From NCBI GenBank assembly GCA_964403075.1, contig CAYOEV010000011.1, positions 1 through 64,000 on the forward strand: a DNA stretch of 64,000 bases. The letters are read 5' to 3'. The notes below the pieces were generated by a model. It did not search any database, had not been told where the DNA came from, and was given only the letters and a program-made list of their open reading frames with translations. The stretch comes from CAYOEV01 sp964403075. GTDB lineage: Bacteria; Bacteroidota; Bacteroidia; Cytophagales; Cyclobacteriaceae. The first letter of the stretch is position 1. Each line of letters opens with the position of its first letter. Below are positions 1 to 8,685 of this stretch, piece after piece. Both the position numbers and the translations under genes were made by a program.

Positions 1-2
1 CC

Positions 3-2114
3 CAAGACAAATATGTAGATGGAAAGATCGATGTGTTTGTGGGCAACCTGGTTCAAAGTATAATCATTGTGCTTTTGGTCATCTTGCTGGTATTAGGCTG
101 GCGGGCCGGGGTTGTCATTGCCAGTATGGTTCCTGGCACCATGATTCTTTCTTTCTGGTTGATGGGTGTATTTGATATAGGTCTGAACCAGGTAACACTC
201 GCTTCCCTCATCATGGCACTTGGCTTGCTGGTAGACAATGGCATTGTGATGGTGGAGTCGATACTTGAAAAGCTGCAGCAAGGACAGAAAAAATTTGAAG
301 CAGCTGTCAACTCGGCCAAAGAGTTTATGATTCCGTTGCTTATATCTTCACTCACTACCTGTGCGGCTTTCCTGTCTTTTTATTTGGCAGTCGGCACCAT
401 GGGAGAAATCATGGGCAATATTTTTTTAGTAATAACCATTACCCTGTTGTCCTCCTGGTTTTTTGCCTTCACCATGGTTCCGCTGATCGGCATTTCCCTG
501 CTTAAGGTAAAAAAAGACAAAAAACACACCACCATTTTTGATCGCTTCAGAGGGTATTACAATCGATTTTTAAATCAAAGCCTGGCAAAGCCATTGCTTA
601 CCCTTTCCGTGATCGCCATATTGTTTGTCGTAGCGCTGATTGGGTTTACGAGAGTGCCCAGCATTTTCATGCCCCCGAGTGACCGGAATTTGGTGATTGT
701 AGATGTGAGCTTCCCGCTCGGCACCCAGATTCAAATCACCGACTCGAAAATTGCCCTTATCGAAAGTTTTATGAAAGACAATCTTCTGGTATCAGAGGAA
801 AACGAAGAGGGTATCATCGATTGGTCTTCCTACATTGGAGAAGGACCGGAATCCTACGACCTCGGTTATTTTGCTGCCGAGCCGAACTCCTCCTATGCCC
901 ACATGCTGATCAATACTACCTCAGATGAGGCCAATGACCTGATCATCAATAAACTGCGGACTTTTACAAGGGAAAATATTTTTGACGCTGATATAAAAAT
1001 AAGTCGTTTGGTAGGGGCTGGTGGCTCAGAAGCCCCAATTGAGATCAGGCTTTCAGGCGATGATCCTGATGAATTGTTCCAGATGACAGATCGGATAAAG
1101 ACCAAACTCTTTGAAACACCTGGCACCATCAATGTGACCGATGACTGGGGAGCTCGCACCAAAAAATTATTGGTGGATATTAACGATACCCGGCTGGCTC
1201 AATCAGGGCTCACCAATCAGGACGTAGCCATATCTTTATTAACGTCTCTCTCGGGTTTTGACGTAGGTGATTTTAGGGAAGAGGATAAAACCATTCCCAT
1301 TGTGATGCGTGAGAAAAACAGTGAAGCAATCAGCTATACCGATATTGAGAATCTCACGGTTTTCTCCCAATCCAAAGGGACGAGCAATCCACTTGCACAA
1401 GTGGCAGATATTGAAGTGCCCTGGCAGTATGCCAAATTTTTGAGGAGAAACCTAAAGCACAGTATATCGATTCAGGCCGGCGTTAAAGATGGTTACCTCT
1501 CCAGCGATATCATGGAAGTGCTTCGGCCTTTTATGGAAGAAGAAAAAGCAAATTGGAAATACGGCTATTCTTTCGAATTTGGAGGAGATGCGGAAGGAAG
1601 CAACAATGCAATGGGTGCAGTGGCGCAGAATTTACCGCTGTCTTTTTTTATCATTATTTTGTTACTGGTTATACAATTCAACTCTTTCCGGAAAGCCTTC
1701 ATTATTCTAATGACCATTCCACTGTCCATCGTCGGGGTAACTTTTGGGTTATTAAGCGCTGGCTCTTTCTTTAGCTTCACGGCCTTTTTGGGGATCATAT
1801 CTTTGGCAGGCATTATCATCAATGATGCCATCGTGCTGGTAGATAAAATTGGTACCGAATTGGCAGAAGGCAAGCCTTTGATAGCCAGCATCAAGAAAGC
1901 GGCGAACGACCGTTTTAGTCCCATCTTATTGACCACACTCACCACCTCGTGTGGCATGATTCCACTGTGGACGGGTGGGGGCGCGTTATGGTCTCCGATG
2001 GCCATCACGATGATCTTTGGATTGCTGTTTGCCACGGTGGTGCTGCTCATTTTTGTTCCGGTGGTTTATCAGGGTTTATTTAAGAGCTTAAAAAGCTTAA
2101 AATCAAAAAAATGA
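3..2114 (+). CDS. RND efflux transporter permease, 5'-truncated by the window edge
   Basis: Inner-membrane proton-driven efflux permease of the RND (AcrB/MexB) superfamily, which works with a periplasmic adaptor and an outer-membrane channel. The reading frame is open to the left edge, so the GTG at 33 is not the true start; roughly the first third of a normal protein of about 1000 residues is missing. What remains begins in the N-terminal membrane bundle. The TM4 motif reads GLLVDNGIVMVE, so the second of the two usual aspartates is Asn. A large periplasmic porter domain follows (roughly residues 215-530), then the second membrane bundle with the repeat-equivalent motif IIINDAIVLVDKI. The stop overlaps the next ATG by 4 nt, so translation is probably coupled. 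Substrate cannot be predicted; the family is clear. Confidence 0.93.
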   Translation, partial: QDKYVDGKIDVFVGNLVQSIIIVLLVILLVLGWRAGVVIASMVPGTMILSFWLMGVFDIGLNQVTLASLIMALGLLVDNGIVMVESILEKLQQGQKKFEAAVNSAKEFMIPLLISSLTTCAAFLSFYLAVGTMGEIMGNIFLVITITLLSSWFFAFTMVPLIGISLLKVKKDKKHTTIFDRFRGYYNRFLNQSLAKPLLTLSVIAILFVVALIGFTRVPSIFMPPSDRNLVIVDVSFPLGTQIQITDSKIALIESFMKDNLLVSEENEEGIIDWSSYIGEGPESYDLGYFAAEPNSSYAHMLINTTSDEANDLIINKLRTFTRENIFDADIKISRLVGAGGSEAPIEIRLSGDDPDELFQMTDRIKTKLFETPGTINVTDDWGARTKKLLVDINDTRLAQSGLTNQDVAISLLTSLSGFDVGDFREEDKTIPIVMREKNSEAISYTDIENLTVFSQSKGTSNPLAQVADIEVPWQYAKFLRRNLKHSISIQAGVKDGYLSSDIMEVLRPFMEEEKANWKYGYSFEFGGDAEGSNNAMGAVAQNLPLSFFIIILLLVIQFNSFRKAFIILMTIPLSIVGVTFGLLSAGSFFSFTAFLGIISLAGIIINDAIVLVDKIGTELAEGKPLIASIKKAANDRFSPILLTTLTTSCGMIPLWTGGGALWSPMAITMIFGLLFATVVLLIFVPVVYQGLFKSLKSLKSKK

Positions 2115-2863
2115 AATACATAGTTGTTTTTTTATTTGGTGCTTTGCCGCAAATAGTCTTCGGCCAGATGCTTCAAAAGCTTAAACCATTTGATGAAGCT
2201 AGAAAGGTGATCGCTTCTGTGGAAAATGCAGAGGAGATTCGGGAGGCGCGTCGCAATCGGTATGAAGGAAGGTGGACGCTGGATTTAACGTACGGGCAAC
2301 GCTTTGTCTCACCTTACAACAAGTCCAATCAAGGTGATTCTGTTGAGCTTGTAGACTTTTCCGGTAAGCGTGCTTATTATGGAGTGGGCAGTCAATATTT
2401 TATTTCGAGAAATCTATCAGTAGGTATAGGCGTCGAATTTCTTTTTCTTCCCAAAAATCAAACCGTCACCTTTGCAGGTAACGGAGGAAGTGGAGAAGGA
2501 AGTGGTGGGTTACTTTTCAGCACTTATATGGCCGGAAAATACTTCGTCGTCAATGGGAAACACACAAGACTTTACACGTCTTTGGCATTGGGTCGGGATC
2601 AAATGGTGGTCAAAGGAGGTAATGTAGAAGTATCATTCTCCACAGGAAGAAATGAAGACATTGAGACCATCACAAGGAGTGTATTTGGCGCTACCCTATC
2701 GGCAGGGGTAACCCACCGATTATCTCCAGCCGGTATGATTGATTTTATGTTTGGATATTCCAACACTTCTCAATCTGACCCTATCGGAGGAATTACCTCA
2801 CCGGGAGGAATTAAAACTTCTGTCTCTTTTCAATTTATTTTGAACCCAAAGAAGGGAGGTTAA
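2111..2863 (+). CDS. Outer-membrane beta-barrel-like protein
   Basis: Predicted exported protein of 250 residues. It starts with a signal peptide (MKYIVVFLFGALPQIVFGQ, cleavage probably near G-Q), then a short charged helical stretch (residues 25-50). From about residue 55 it shows alternating hydrophobic/polar strands rich in Gly, Tyr and Phe, ending in a strand (SVSFQFIL) typical of small Bacteroidota barrels. No named family was recognised. It overlaps the RND permease stop by 4 nt, so it is likely translated with it and may be an outer-membrane accessory of that pump, but it does not look like a TolC-type channel. The first is seen in the sequence; the pump link is inference from spacing. 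Confidence 0.75.
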   Translation: MKYIVVFLFGALPQIVFGQMLQKLKPFDEARKVIASVENAEEIREARRNRYEGRWTLDLTYGQRFVSPYNKSNQGDSVELVDFSGKRAYYGVGSQYFISRNLSVGIGVEFLFLPKNQTVTFAGNGGSGEGSGGLLFSTYMAGKYFVVNGKHTRLYTSLALGRDQMVVKGGNVEVSFSTGRNEDIETITRSVFGATLSAGVTHRLSPAGMIDFMFGYSNTSQSDPIGGITSPGGIKTSVSFQFILNPKKGG

Positions 2864-3111
2864 AATACACGCCCTTTAAATATTATTTTCGTTTGCTTTG
2901 AAAATGAAGCGAGCTGACCGAACCTGACGTAGGTAAACTTATTATGCCGGAGGGGAGCAGAAAAAGCATTATAATATTGGTGGTAAGTCCACATAATAAA
3001 GGAGCTGACGATATATTACAGAGATGCCCTTTAATACGTAGTAGTATGAATCCTTTTATTAGAAAAAGTTATCAGTAAAAATACGAGGCAATTATATTGT
3101 TCCATGTGTCG

Positions 3112-4134
3112 ATGAAAACTGTAACAAAAACCATTTTATTCATCTGTTTGGTCCTGATACTGAGTAACTGCTCATCTGATAAGCTGACGTATTCCCTTAT
3201 AAAAAAGCAAGTGGACAAAAATGCTGTGGACAATGGGTACATTGAAAACAAGGAAGGAATTACGGTGGTTACAGTGGGAACAGGAAGTCCATTCCCCGGA
3301 GATCGGGCACAGACGGCTACGGCAGTATTTGTAAATGGGCATTTTTTTATGTTTGATGTAGGGGCTGGTGCGGTTCAAAAGTCAGAGAAATTCAAGCTTC
3401 CGTTAGATAAATTGGATGGCATTTTCTTCACCCACTACCACTCAGACCATTACATGGACTTGCCAAATATGATCAGTCGTTCGTGGCAGCGAGGCAGAGC
3501 CATCGACTTGCACATTTATGGACCTGAAGGTTTAAACCAACTGATGGCTTCTGTGGACAATTTCCTCAATATTGACAATTCGTATCGTTTGGCACACCAT
3601 GGACTCGAAGTGATGGATACGGCCTATGCGGATGGGATAGCCCATGAATTTGTCATTGAGCAAAATGCCTATGTTGTAGTTTATGAAAAGGATGGGATAA
3701 AAATTACGGCGTTTGACGTAACCCACGAACCCATCGAGCCAGCTGTGGGATATAAAATTGAATACCGAGGTAAAAAGGTAGTAATCAGTGGAGATACAAA
3801 AAAGAATGAGCTATTGCGCGAGATGGCGCAAGATGGGGTTTTATTGATTCATGAAGCGATGGTTATGAATTTTCAGGAAATGCTGGCCAAAGCAAATAAG
3901 GAAGCAGGGCTTGACAGAAACGCGCATATCATCACAGACATTCAAGATTACCACACCAGCCCTGGAGAAGCGGCTGAAATAGCCAATGAAGCGAATGTAA
4001 AGGTCTTAGTATTGAATCATTTAGCTCCTGCTCCTGAGTATCGGCTGCTAAAAAGTATGTATTTCAACCAAATGGAAGTTTTTGAAGGGCAAAAACATTT
4101 GGCTGAAGACGGTGATGTTTTCTACGTGGAATAA
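3112..4134 (+). CDS. MBL-fold metallohydrolase, lipoprotein
   Basis: Metallo-beta-lactamase-fold hydrolase of 340 residues, resembling the RNase Z/arylsulfatase-type branch (GTGSPFPGDRAQTA at the first strands). The metal-binding motif THYHSDHYMD lies near residue 105. A later metal-binding Asp sits in VISGDTKKN and a C-terminal His in LNHLAPAPE. The N-terminus is a lipoprotein signal with lipobox LSNC (Cys20), so the enzyme is probably membrane-anchored in the periplasm rather than acting on tRNA. I chose the ATG at 3112; the frame is open to a TTG at 3097, but the ATG gives a clean signal sequence. Substrate is unknown. It stands alone between two spacers. Confidence 0.85.
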   Translation: MKTVTKTILFICLVLILSNCSSDKLTYSLIKKQVDKNAVDNGYIENKEGITVVTVGTGSPFPGDRAQTATAVFVNGHFFMFDVGAGAVQKSEKFKLPLDKLDGIFFTHYHSDHYMDLPNMISRSWQRGRAIDLHIYGPEGLNQLMASVDNFLNIDNSYRLAHHGLEVMDTAYADGIAHEFVIEQNAYVVVYEKDGIKITAFDVTHEPIEPAVGYKIEYRGKKVVISGDTKKNELLREMAQDGVLLIHEAMVMNFQEMLAKANKEAGLDRNAHIITDIQDYHTSPGEAAEIANEANVKVLVLNHLAPAPEYRLLKSMYFNQMEVFEGQKHLAEDGDVFYVE

Positions 4135-4780
4135 GGGCTCAAACGCAGCCAATGTAGGTAGGCAATAAGAAATGGGGGTGTCGGTACTTTTGCCAAAAAT
4201 TTACGATTCCACCATGCATTTGTTTTCAATAGCTGGTGAGGAAATGTGCTTAGCTTCTTTTGGTCCAGTACGGTAGTGCACCTGCGATTACAGCTCATTT
4301 TGGTGTAGAATGTTGCCTGCCTCCCTGTGCTTTTTCTCATGGCTCCATTTAAAAAAAAATCATTTACTACTTACCACCAGGCCAGTTACCGGGGACTCTG
4401 GTCATGCGTCTCGATTGGCCCTCTGTTAGGGTAGCTTTTAGAAGGCTTCAAGTCGCATTGGTTCTTGGCCTTGACCCGCTTGAGCAAACACATTCACATA
4501 TTCGGTACTTTAGGATGGCCTTTGTAGCGGAATTACCCTTTACCTATTACAGAGCGAAAGCATGAAGGTTTTTTGTATGGAATAATTATCTTTATTTCAA
4601 TAATGAAGTAAAATAGCCGTTGGTAAACGCTTGAAGGCGGCCGTAATATTGATTAACAATTACTTAATGTAAAGTTTCTAAAGGCGAAATAAACGCAATA
4701 GGTTTATTCGGATGTTAACATTAGCCTAATGGCGCAAGATTTAATTTCAATTAATAAATGAACTTAAGAATAGTGTAATA
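4135..4780. other. Gene-poor spacer of 646 bp before the SOD gene
   Basis: No convincing coding sequence: the longest open frames are about 70 residues, overlap the end of the MBL gene or have no recognisable product. The first 450 bp are mixed in composition and the last 200 bp are A+T-rich. The right end carries a 32-bp element (4675-4706) that recurs in degenerate form before the next gene. I see no tRNA, insertion-sequence terminal repeats or strong terminator here. Confidence 0.6.
4675..4706 (+). repeat. Degenerate 32-bp upstream element, copy A
   Basis: Matches copy B (5682-5713) at 25 of 32 positions when aligned by eye without gaps; the conserved core is CGAAATAAA followed by GCAAT and GTTT. 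It lies 74 bp before the SOD start codon, a position suited to a promoter or regulator site, but it could also be a remnant of a duplicated junction sequence. Confidence 0.45.
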
Positions 4781-5527
4781 ATGGACAGAAAAGAATTTAT
4801 AAAAAACTCTGTAATGCTCGGTGCAGCCACTGTATTTTCAATCAATAATGTTTTTTCCCGGAATGTAATCGATAAACTTCTAGGAAAAATGAATGATGTC
4901 TCTAACGCTGGTGCTGAATCAAAGTTTCAACTTCCTGAATTGAATTATGCTTATGATGCGCTTGAAAGGAGTATTGACGCACAAACAATGCAAATTCATT
5001 ATTCCAAGCACCATCAAGGCTATGTCAATAAACTAAATAAAGCACTTGAAAATTTCTCTGTAGAGAATTCATCATTGGAAAATATTCTAACAAATATTTC
5101 TAACTATTCAACAGCCGTTAGAAATAACGCGGGTGGACATTACAATCACTCTTTATTTTGGACAATTTTAACCCCGGAAAAAAATACAATACCTTCGGAA
5201 AAGCTGCTTCGAGCCATCAATCAGCAGTTTGGTTCTATGGATAGTATGAAAACAGAGATTAATAAAGTCGCAGTGAGTCGATTTGGTTCAGGTTGGGTTT
5301 GGCTTTCCTTAGATAAAAACAGCAAACTTTTTATTTCTTCGACACCAAACCAGGATAATCCTTTGATGAATACTACAGAAAGACAAGGATACCCAATTTT
5401 AGGAATTGATGTTTGGGAACACGCGTATTATCTCAAATACCAAAACAAAAGGGGTGATTATCTTTTAGCAATTTGGGATGTAATTAATTGGAGAGAAATA
5501 AGTAAATGTTATGAAAAGTATGTTTAA
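4781..5527 (+). CDS. sodA: Superoxide dismutase, Mn type, with N-terminal export-like leader
   Basis: Converts superoxide to peroxide and oxygen. The four expected metal ligands are present: His73 (QIHYSKHHQGYV), His123 (GGHYNHSLFW), Asp210 and His214 (GIDVWEHAYYL). Gly-Gly before H-x-N-H and the Gln191 in TPNQDNPL are the pattern of Mn-dependent rather than Fe-dependent enzymes. The catalytic fold starts only near residue 50; before it is a leader (DRKEFIKNSVMLGAATVF) with a basic segment and hydrophobic core. This resembles a signal anchor, possibly Tat-like but with a single Arg, so the enzyme is probably periplasmic or membrane-attached. Codon use is visibly more A+T-rich than in the flanking operons, suggesting separate acquisition. 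The enzyme call is firm; the localisation is inference. Confidence 0.93.
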   Translation: MDRKEFIKNSVMLGAATVFSINNVFSRNVIDKLLGKMNDVSNAGAESKFQLPELNYAYDALERSIDAQTMQIHYSKHHQGYVNKLNKALENFSVENSSLENILTNISNYSTAVRNNAGGHYNHSLFWTILTPEKNTIPSEKLLRAINQQFGSMDSMKTEINKVAVSRFGSGWVWLSLDKNSKLFISSTPNQDNPLMNTTERQGYPILGIDVWEHAYYLKYQNKRGDYLLAIWDVINWREISKCYEKYV

Positions 5528-5634
5528 CTATTAAATATTCTTATTTGTAATAGCGGGTGTATGACATAGCCGGTAGAGTATTTAATGATAGGTTTATAAT
5601 TTGTAAGACTCCCTAAAAATCAAATTGTTTTTAA

Positions 5635-5646
5635 CGTTTATAAACG
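5635..5646. promoter_or_regulatory. 12-bp perfect palindrome upstream of the VOC lipoprotein gene
   Basis: CGTTTATAAACG is a perfect palindrome 115 bp before the start codon at 5762 and 36 bp before repeat copy B. A dimeric regulator could bind here, but A+T-rich palindromes of this size also arise by chance. Confidence 0.25.
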
Positions 5647-5681
5647 GTTACAACATTGTTTTGTAATCACTTGCCTTAAAA

Positions 5682-5713
5682 TTTTTAGAGACGAAATAAA
5701 GGCAATGAGTTTG
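5682..5713 (+). repeat. Degenerate 32-bp upstream element, copy B
   Basis: Second copy of the element described at 4675-4706, 25 of 32 positions identical by hand alignment. It lies 48 bp before the start codon of the VOC lipoprotein gene, about the same setting as copy A before the SOD gene. Confidence 0.45.
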
Positions 5714-5761
5714 TAATATTTTTAGTTCAATTGGCTTGGTCACAAATTAAGTATTGATAAT

Positions 5762-6445
5762 ATGAAAGGAATGTATCAAATTATTTTAGCTTTATTTGTA
5801 TTGACATTTATTTCCTGTCAGTCAAAAGAAAATCATGAAAAATTTGATCATGTAATTCTTGCAATTAATGATTTGGAACAGGGTATGAGACAATTTGAAA
5901 GTAAGACAGGGATTAAGCCTGAACCCGGAGGAATCCATCCCAACTCTTACACGCAGAATGCGATAATTGCTCTTGACAATGAATCATATATCGAGATCCT
6001 AGCTCCAAGAGCGGACATTGATTCAGTACCTGATTGGATTATGGAAATCGATCGCTTGACTCCAATTGATTGGGCTGTTGCTACACAAAATATAGACTTA
6101 ACCAGAAAAAAGCTCTCAGACATTGAACTTGTCTCTTCACAGTCTGAGACTGGTTCACGGGCCACAATTCGAGGTGATACACTTATGTGGACTACCTTTG
6201 GAATAGAGACAGAAAGGGATGCATATTTTCCGTTTTTTATAAACTGGGACAGCCAATCTATTCATCCCTCCATTAATGCACCCAGTGGATGCACATTGAA
6301 TAACTTGCGAATACATTCTAATAGTTTTGATATGCTTACGGAGTTATCACAGAAACTAAATATTCGCCTTGATTTAATAAGTGACCGGAAAGAAAAAATG
6401 ATCTTAACTATTAATAGTCCTAAAGGGTTGGTGATCTTTGAATGA
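5762..6445 (+). CDS. VOC (glyoxalase-like) domain lipoprotein
   Basis: Protein of 227 residues with a lipoprotein signal (lipobox FISC, Cys19). It is followed by a vicinal-oxygen-chelate fold typical of the glyoxalase-like family, starting at FDHVILAINDLEQGM and ending in an I-x-S-P-K-G strand. Members usually bind a small metabolite or metal; no specific reaction can be assigned, and the usual His/Glu metal ligands are not obvious. It is probably periplasmic and membrane-anchored. Base composition matches the SOD gene upstream (A+T-rich), and both share an upstream element, so the two may be regulated together. Confidence 0.7.
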   Translation: MKGMYQIILALFVLTFISCQSKENHEKFDHVILAINDLEQGMRQFESKTGIKPEPGGIHPNSYTQNAIIALDNESYIEILAPRADIDSVPDWIMEIDRLTPIDWAVATQNIDLTRKKLSDIELVSSQSETGSRATIRGDTLMWTTFGIETERDAYFPFFINWDSQSIHPSINAPSGCTLNNLRIHSNSFDMLTELSQKLNIRLDLISDRKEKMILTINSPKGLVIFE

Positions 6446-6590
6446 GGGCATTTTTCAGCCAGACGTCCAGAACAAATGAGAAGCGTAATGCGGGCGAACG
6501 GGCTAGATTTAAGCCAATTGATTATTAACAAATATATCGGCAAGTGGAAAGTGAGGTACTTATAATCCCGCACAAGGCTCATACTTGTTC

Positions 6591-6598
6591 GTTAGCGG
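6591..6598 (+). repeat. Left half of inverted GTTAGCGG pair
   Basis: GTTAGCGG pairs with CCGCTAAC at 6942-6949. GTTAgc-type cores resemble recombination-site cores, but the spacing is far longer than a normal integron attC and no integrase is in the window. Confidence 0.3.
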
Positions 6599-6941
6599 TC
6601 AGACCGGCGAGCTAAAAATCGCGATCCTCCTTTCCGGTATGCACTGCACCTGCCCAATACTTTTAAAATAGAAGATTATTGGATTCGCCTTCCAATTGAT
6701 GCGACAGCATAGACCAGACATAAGGTTAAATACCTAAAGAAATTTACACTGTTTGAGCTTGGGGTGTGATTCAATCTCGGACGAGTGGTTAAATTTTAGG
6801 TTGCGACTAATTATCTTAGTCATTGATACACAGTCTGGGGTTGGTAAACCCAATCTCTATCTTCCACATAAAAGCTTCTGAGCCTCTGAGAGGTATTTGA
6901 AAGCGCTCTTCAACACGCTTTCTCGTGACCATTACGTCCTG

Positions 6942-6949
6942 CCGCTAAC
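6942..6949 (-). repeat. Right half of inverted GTTAGCGG pair
   Basis: CCGCTAAC is the reverse complement of the motif at 6591-6598. It is followed by CTAGC and by the G+C-richer leader of the Rieske-GOGAT gene, so it may mark a junction between sequences of different origin. Confidence 0.3.
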
Positions 6950-7083
6950 AAAAGCTAGCATACATGGGCACGGAGCTGGCTTCATTTACCAGTTGCTTCA
7001 CATTTCTTCCTATTTTTCAGAAACAAACGAGATCGCAACGCAGGCCAGCCGAGACTTGCCACACGATTCGTAAGAATGAATAC

Positions 7084-8685
7084 ATGCATAAAATAGTACT
7101 ATTTTCAGCGTTAGCAGACAGACAACCACAACCATTGCAAGTAAATGGATTGGACCTTGTAGTCATTCGTTATGATGACAAAGTTTCTGTATTGTACGGT
7201 AGATGCCTGCACCGCGGAGCATTAATGGCAGATGGCTTTGTAGATGGCGATAACCTTATTTGCGGTTTACACGGATGGGATTATCGCATAGATACGGGCG
7301 TTTCGGAATACAATGATAAAGAGGTACTACATAAATTCAATTCAGAGGTAAAGCACGATTACGTTTGGGTGGATGAGCAGGAAATCAATGACTATTTAAA
7401 AGCACATCCACAACCGTTCAATAGGAATCAATACTTGGGTCAGTATGCCGATACGCATCCTGAAGAGACAGAACCGTATACCGGATATATTCAATCTTTG
7501 GCTCAAAATGGCCCAAAAAAGTTTGGGCATCACGGACCATCTGCTGCTATGGGTGTGGATAGGAATCTTTTACCTAAATGGGAAAACATTCAGTTTCTGC
7601 CGGCACAATTGGCTACAAGACCGCTCTTAGATGAAGCGGAAGTGCAAACCAAAGTGGTTATTGGGTCTAATGCTAAAAAGCCTTTGCAGTTAGACATTCC
7701 GCTTTTTGTATCAGACATGAGCTCTGGGGCATTGTCCAAAGAAGCCAAAATTGCCCTCTCTAAAGGAGCAGAAATGGCAGGTACAGGTACATGCAGTGGT
7801 GAAGGAGGGATGCTTCCTGAAGAACAAGCCAATAACACACGTTATTTTTATGAATTGGCCTCAGGCAAATTCGGCTTCAGCTGGAAAAAGGTCAAAAAAG
7901 CGCAAGCTTTTCATTTTAAAGGTGGGCAAGGAGCGAAAACAGGCACGGGTGGACATTTGCCGGGGGATAAGGTAACTAAAGAAATTGCTGATGTGCGTGG
8001 TTTGAAAGCAGGTGAAAATGCCATTTCACTTGCTGCATTTCCTGATTTATTTTCTGCCGAAGATTTCAAGGCATTTGCTGAGGAAGTGAGAGAAAAAACA
8101 GGCGGTATTCCTATTGGCTTTAAAATTGCAGCCAGCCATATTGAAGCGGATATTGACTTTGCTTTGAAGGTGGGGGTGGACTACATCATTTTAGATGGGA
8201 GAGGGGGAGGAACAGGCTCGGCACCTACCATATTGCGAGACAATATCAATGTGCCTACCATTCCTGCTTTAGCAAGAGCCAGGAGGCATCTTGATCAGAT
8301 AGGCGGAAAAGACATCACACTTATTGTCACAGGAGGGCTGCGTGTACCTGCAGATTTTGCGAAAGCGATGATGCTTGGAGCAGACGCCATTGCTGTATCT
8401 AACGCCGCCTTACAAGCCATCGGCTGCTTGGGAATGCGGGCGTGCGGCACCAACAATTGTCCGGTGGGAATTGCTACACAAAAAGAAAATTTAAGAAGCC
8501 GATTGATAATTGATGCTTCCGCACAGCAGCTTGCCAACTTTTTCAATGCTTCTACAGATTTGATGAAAGTCATTGCCAGAAGTTGTGGTTATGACTCTGT
8601 CAGGAAATTCAACTTTAATGACCTTTCTACACTCGATTATCAAATGCACCAGTTAACAGGAATTCATTATGCAGGAATACACTAA
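7084..8685 (+). CDS. Rieske [2Fe-2S] domain fused to glutamate-synthase-like FMN domain
   Basis: A 533-residue fusion. Residues 1-100 form a Rieske domain with ligands Cys41-x-His43 and Cys60-x2-His63 (RCLHRG and CGLHGW). From about residue 140 the protein is a glutamate-synthase-related (GltS central/FMN) domain with GEGGMLPEE, GGQGAKTGTGGHLPGDKV, the DGRGGGTGSAP flavin/substrate loop and a [3Fe-4S]-type cysteine set Cys448-x5-Cys454-x4-Cys459 (MRACGTNNCPVG). There is no glutaminase domain, so it is not a complete glutamate synthase. A redox role with electrons passing between Rieske, [3Fe-4S] and FMN is plausible; the reaction is unknown. Start: the ATG at 7084 begins directly at the Rieske strand; the upstream in-frame ATG at 6964 adds 40 residues without family character. 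The next gene overlaps it by 17 nt. Confidence 0.88.
   Translation: MHKIVLFSALADRQPQPLQVNGLDLVVIRYDDKVSVLYGRCLHRGALMADGFVDGDNLICGLHGWDYRIDTGVSEYNDKEVLHKFNSEVKHDYVWVDEQEINDYLKAHPQPFNRNQYLGQYADTHPEETEPYTGYIQSLAQNGPKKFGHHGPSAAMGVDRNLLPKWENIQFLPAQLATRPLLDEAEVQTKVVIGSNAKKPLQLDIPLFVSDMSSGALSKEAKIALSKGAEMAGTGTCSGEGGMLPEEQANNTRYFYELASGKFGFSWKKVKKAQAFHFKGGQGAKTGTGGHLPGDKVTKEIADVRGLKAGENAISLAAFPDLFSAEDFKAFAEEVREKTGGIPIGFKIAASHIEADIDFALKVGVDYIILDGRGGGTGSAPTILRDNINVPTIPALARARRHLDQIGGKDITLIVTGGLRVPADFAKAMMLGADAIAVSNAALQAIGCLGMRACGTNNCPVGIATQKENLRSRLIIDASAQQLANFFNASTDLMKVIARSCGYDSVRKFNFNDLSTLDYQMHQLTGIHYAGIH

Larger units (their letters stand above)
6446..7083. other. Non-coding spacer of about 640 bp with an inverted GTTAGCGG motif pair
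   Basis: No gene recognised. It includes a G+C-richer right part (about 6890-7080) that differs from the A+T-rich gene on its left. GTTAGCGG at 6591-6598 and its reverse complement CCGCTAAC at 6942-6949 are set 350 bp apart, with partial similarity extending a few bases further (CAGAC versus CAGGAC). The frame of the following gene is open leftwards to an ATG at 6964, but that part reads as low-quality, non-homologous sequence and is more likely leader. Confidence 0.5.

Noticed and set aside
1565..2050. Antisense open frame of 161 residues opposite the RND permease
   Set aside because: It lies entirely in the complement of a strongly supported gene and shows no domain or signal; the frame is a by-product of codon bias.
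6472..6560. Short frame of about 28 residues ending KWKVRYL after the VOC gene
   Set aside because: It looks slightly protein-like but is too short, has no match I recognise, and may be chance.
6591..6949. GTTAGCGG pair as an integron attC site
   Set aside because: The 350-bp spacing is too long for a known attC, and no integrase or cassette array is visible.
6964..7083. N-terminal 40-residue extension of the Rieske-GOGAT gene
   Set aside because: It has no family character and falls in a spacer with a different look; the ATG at 7084 begins at the Rieske strand.
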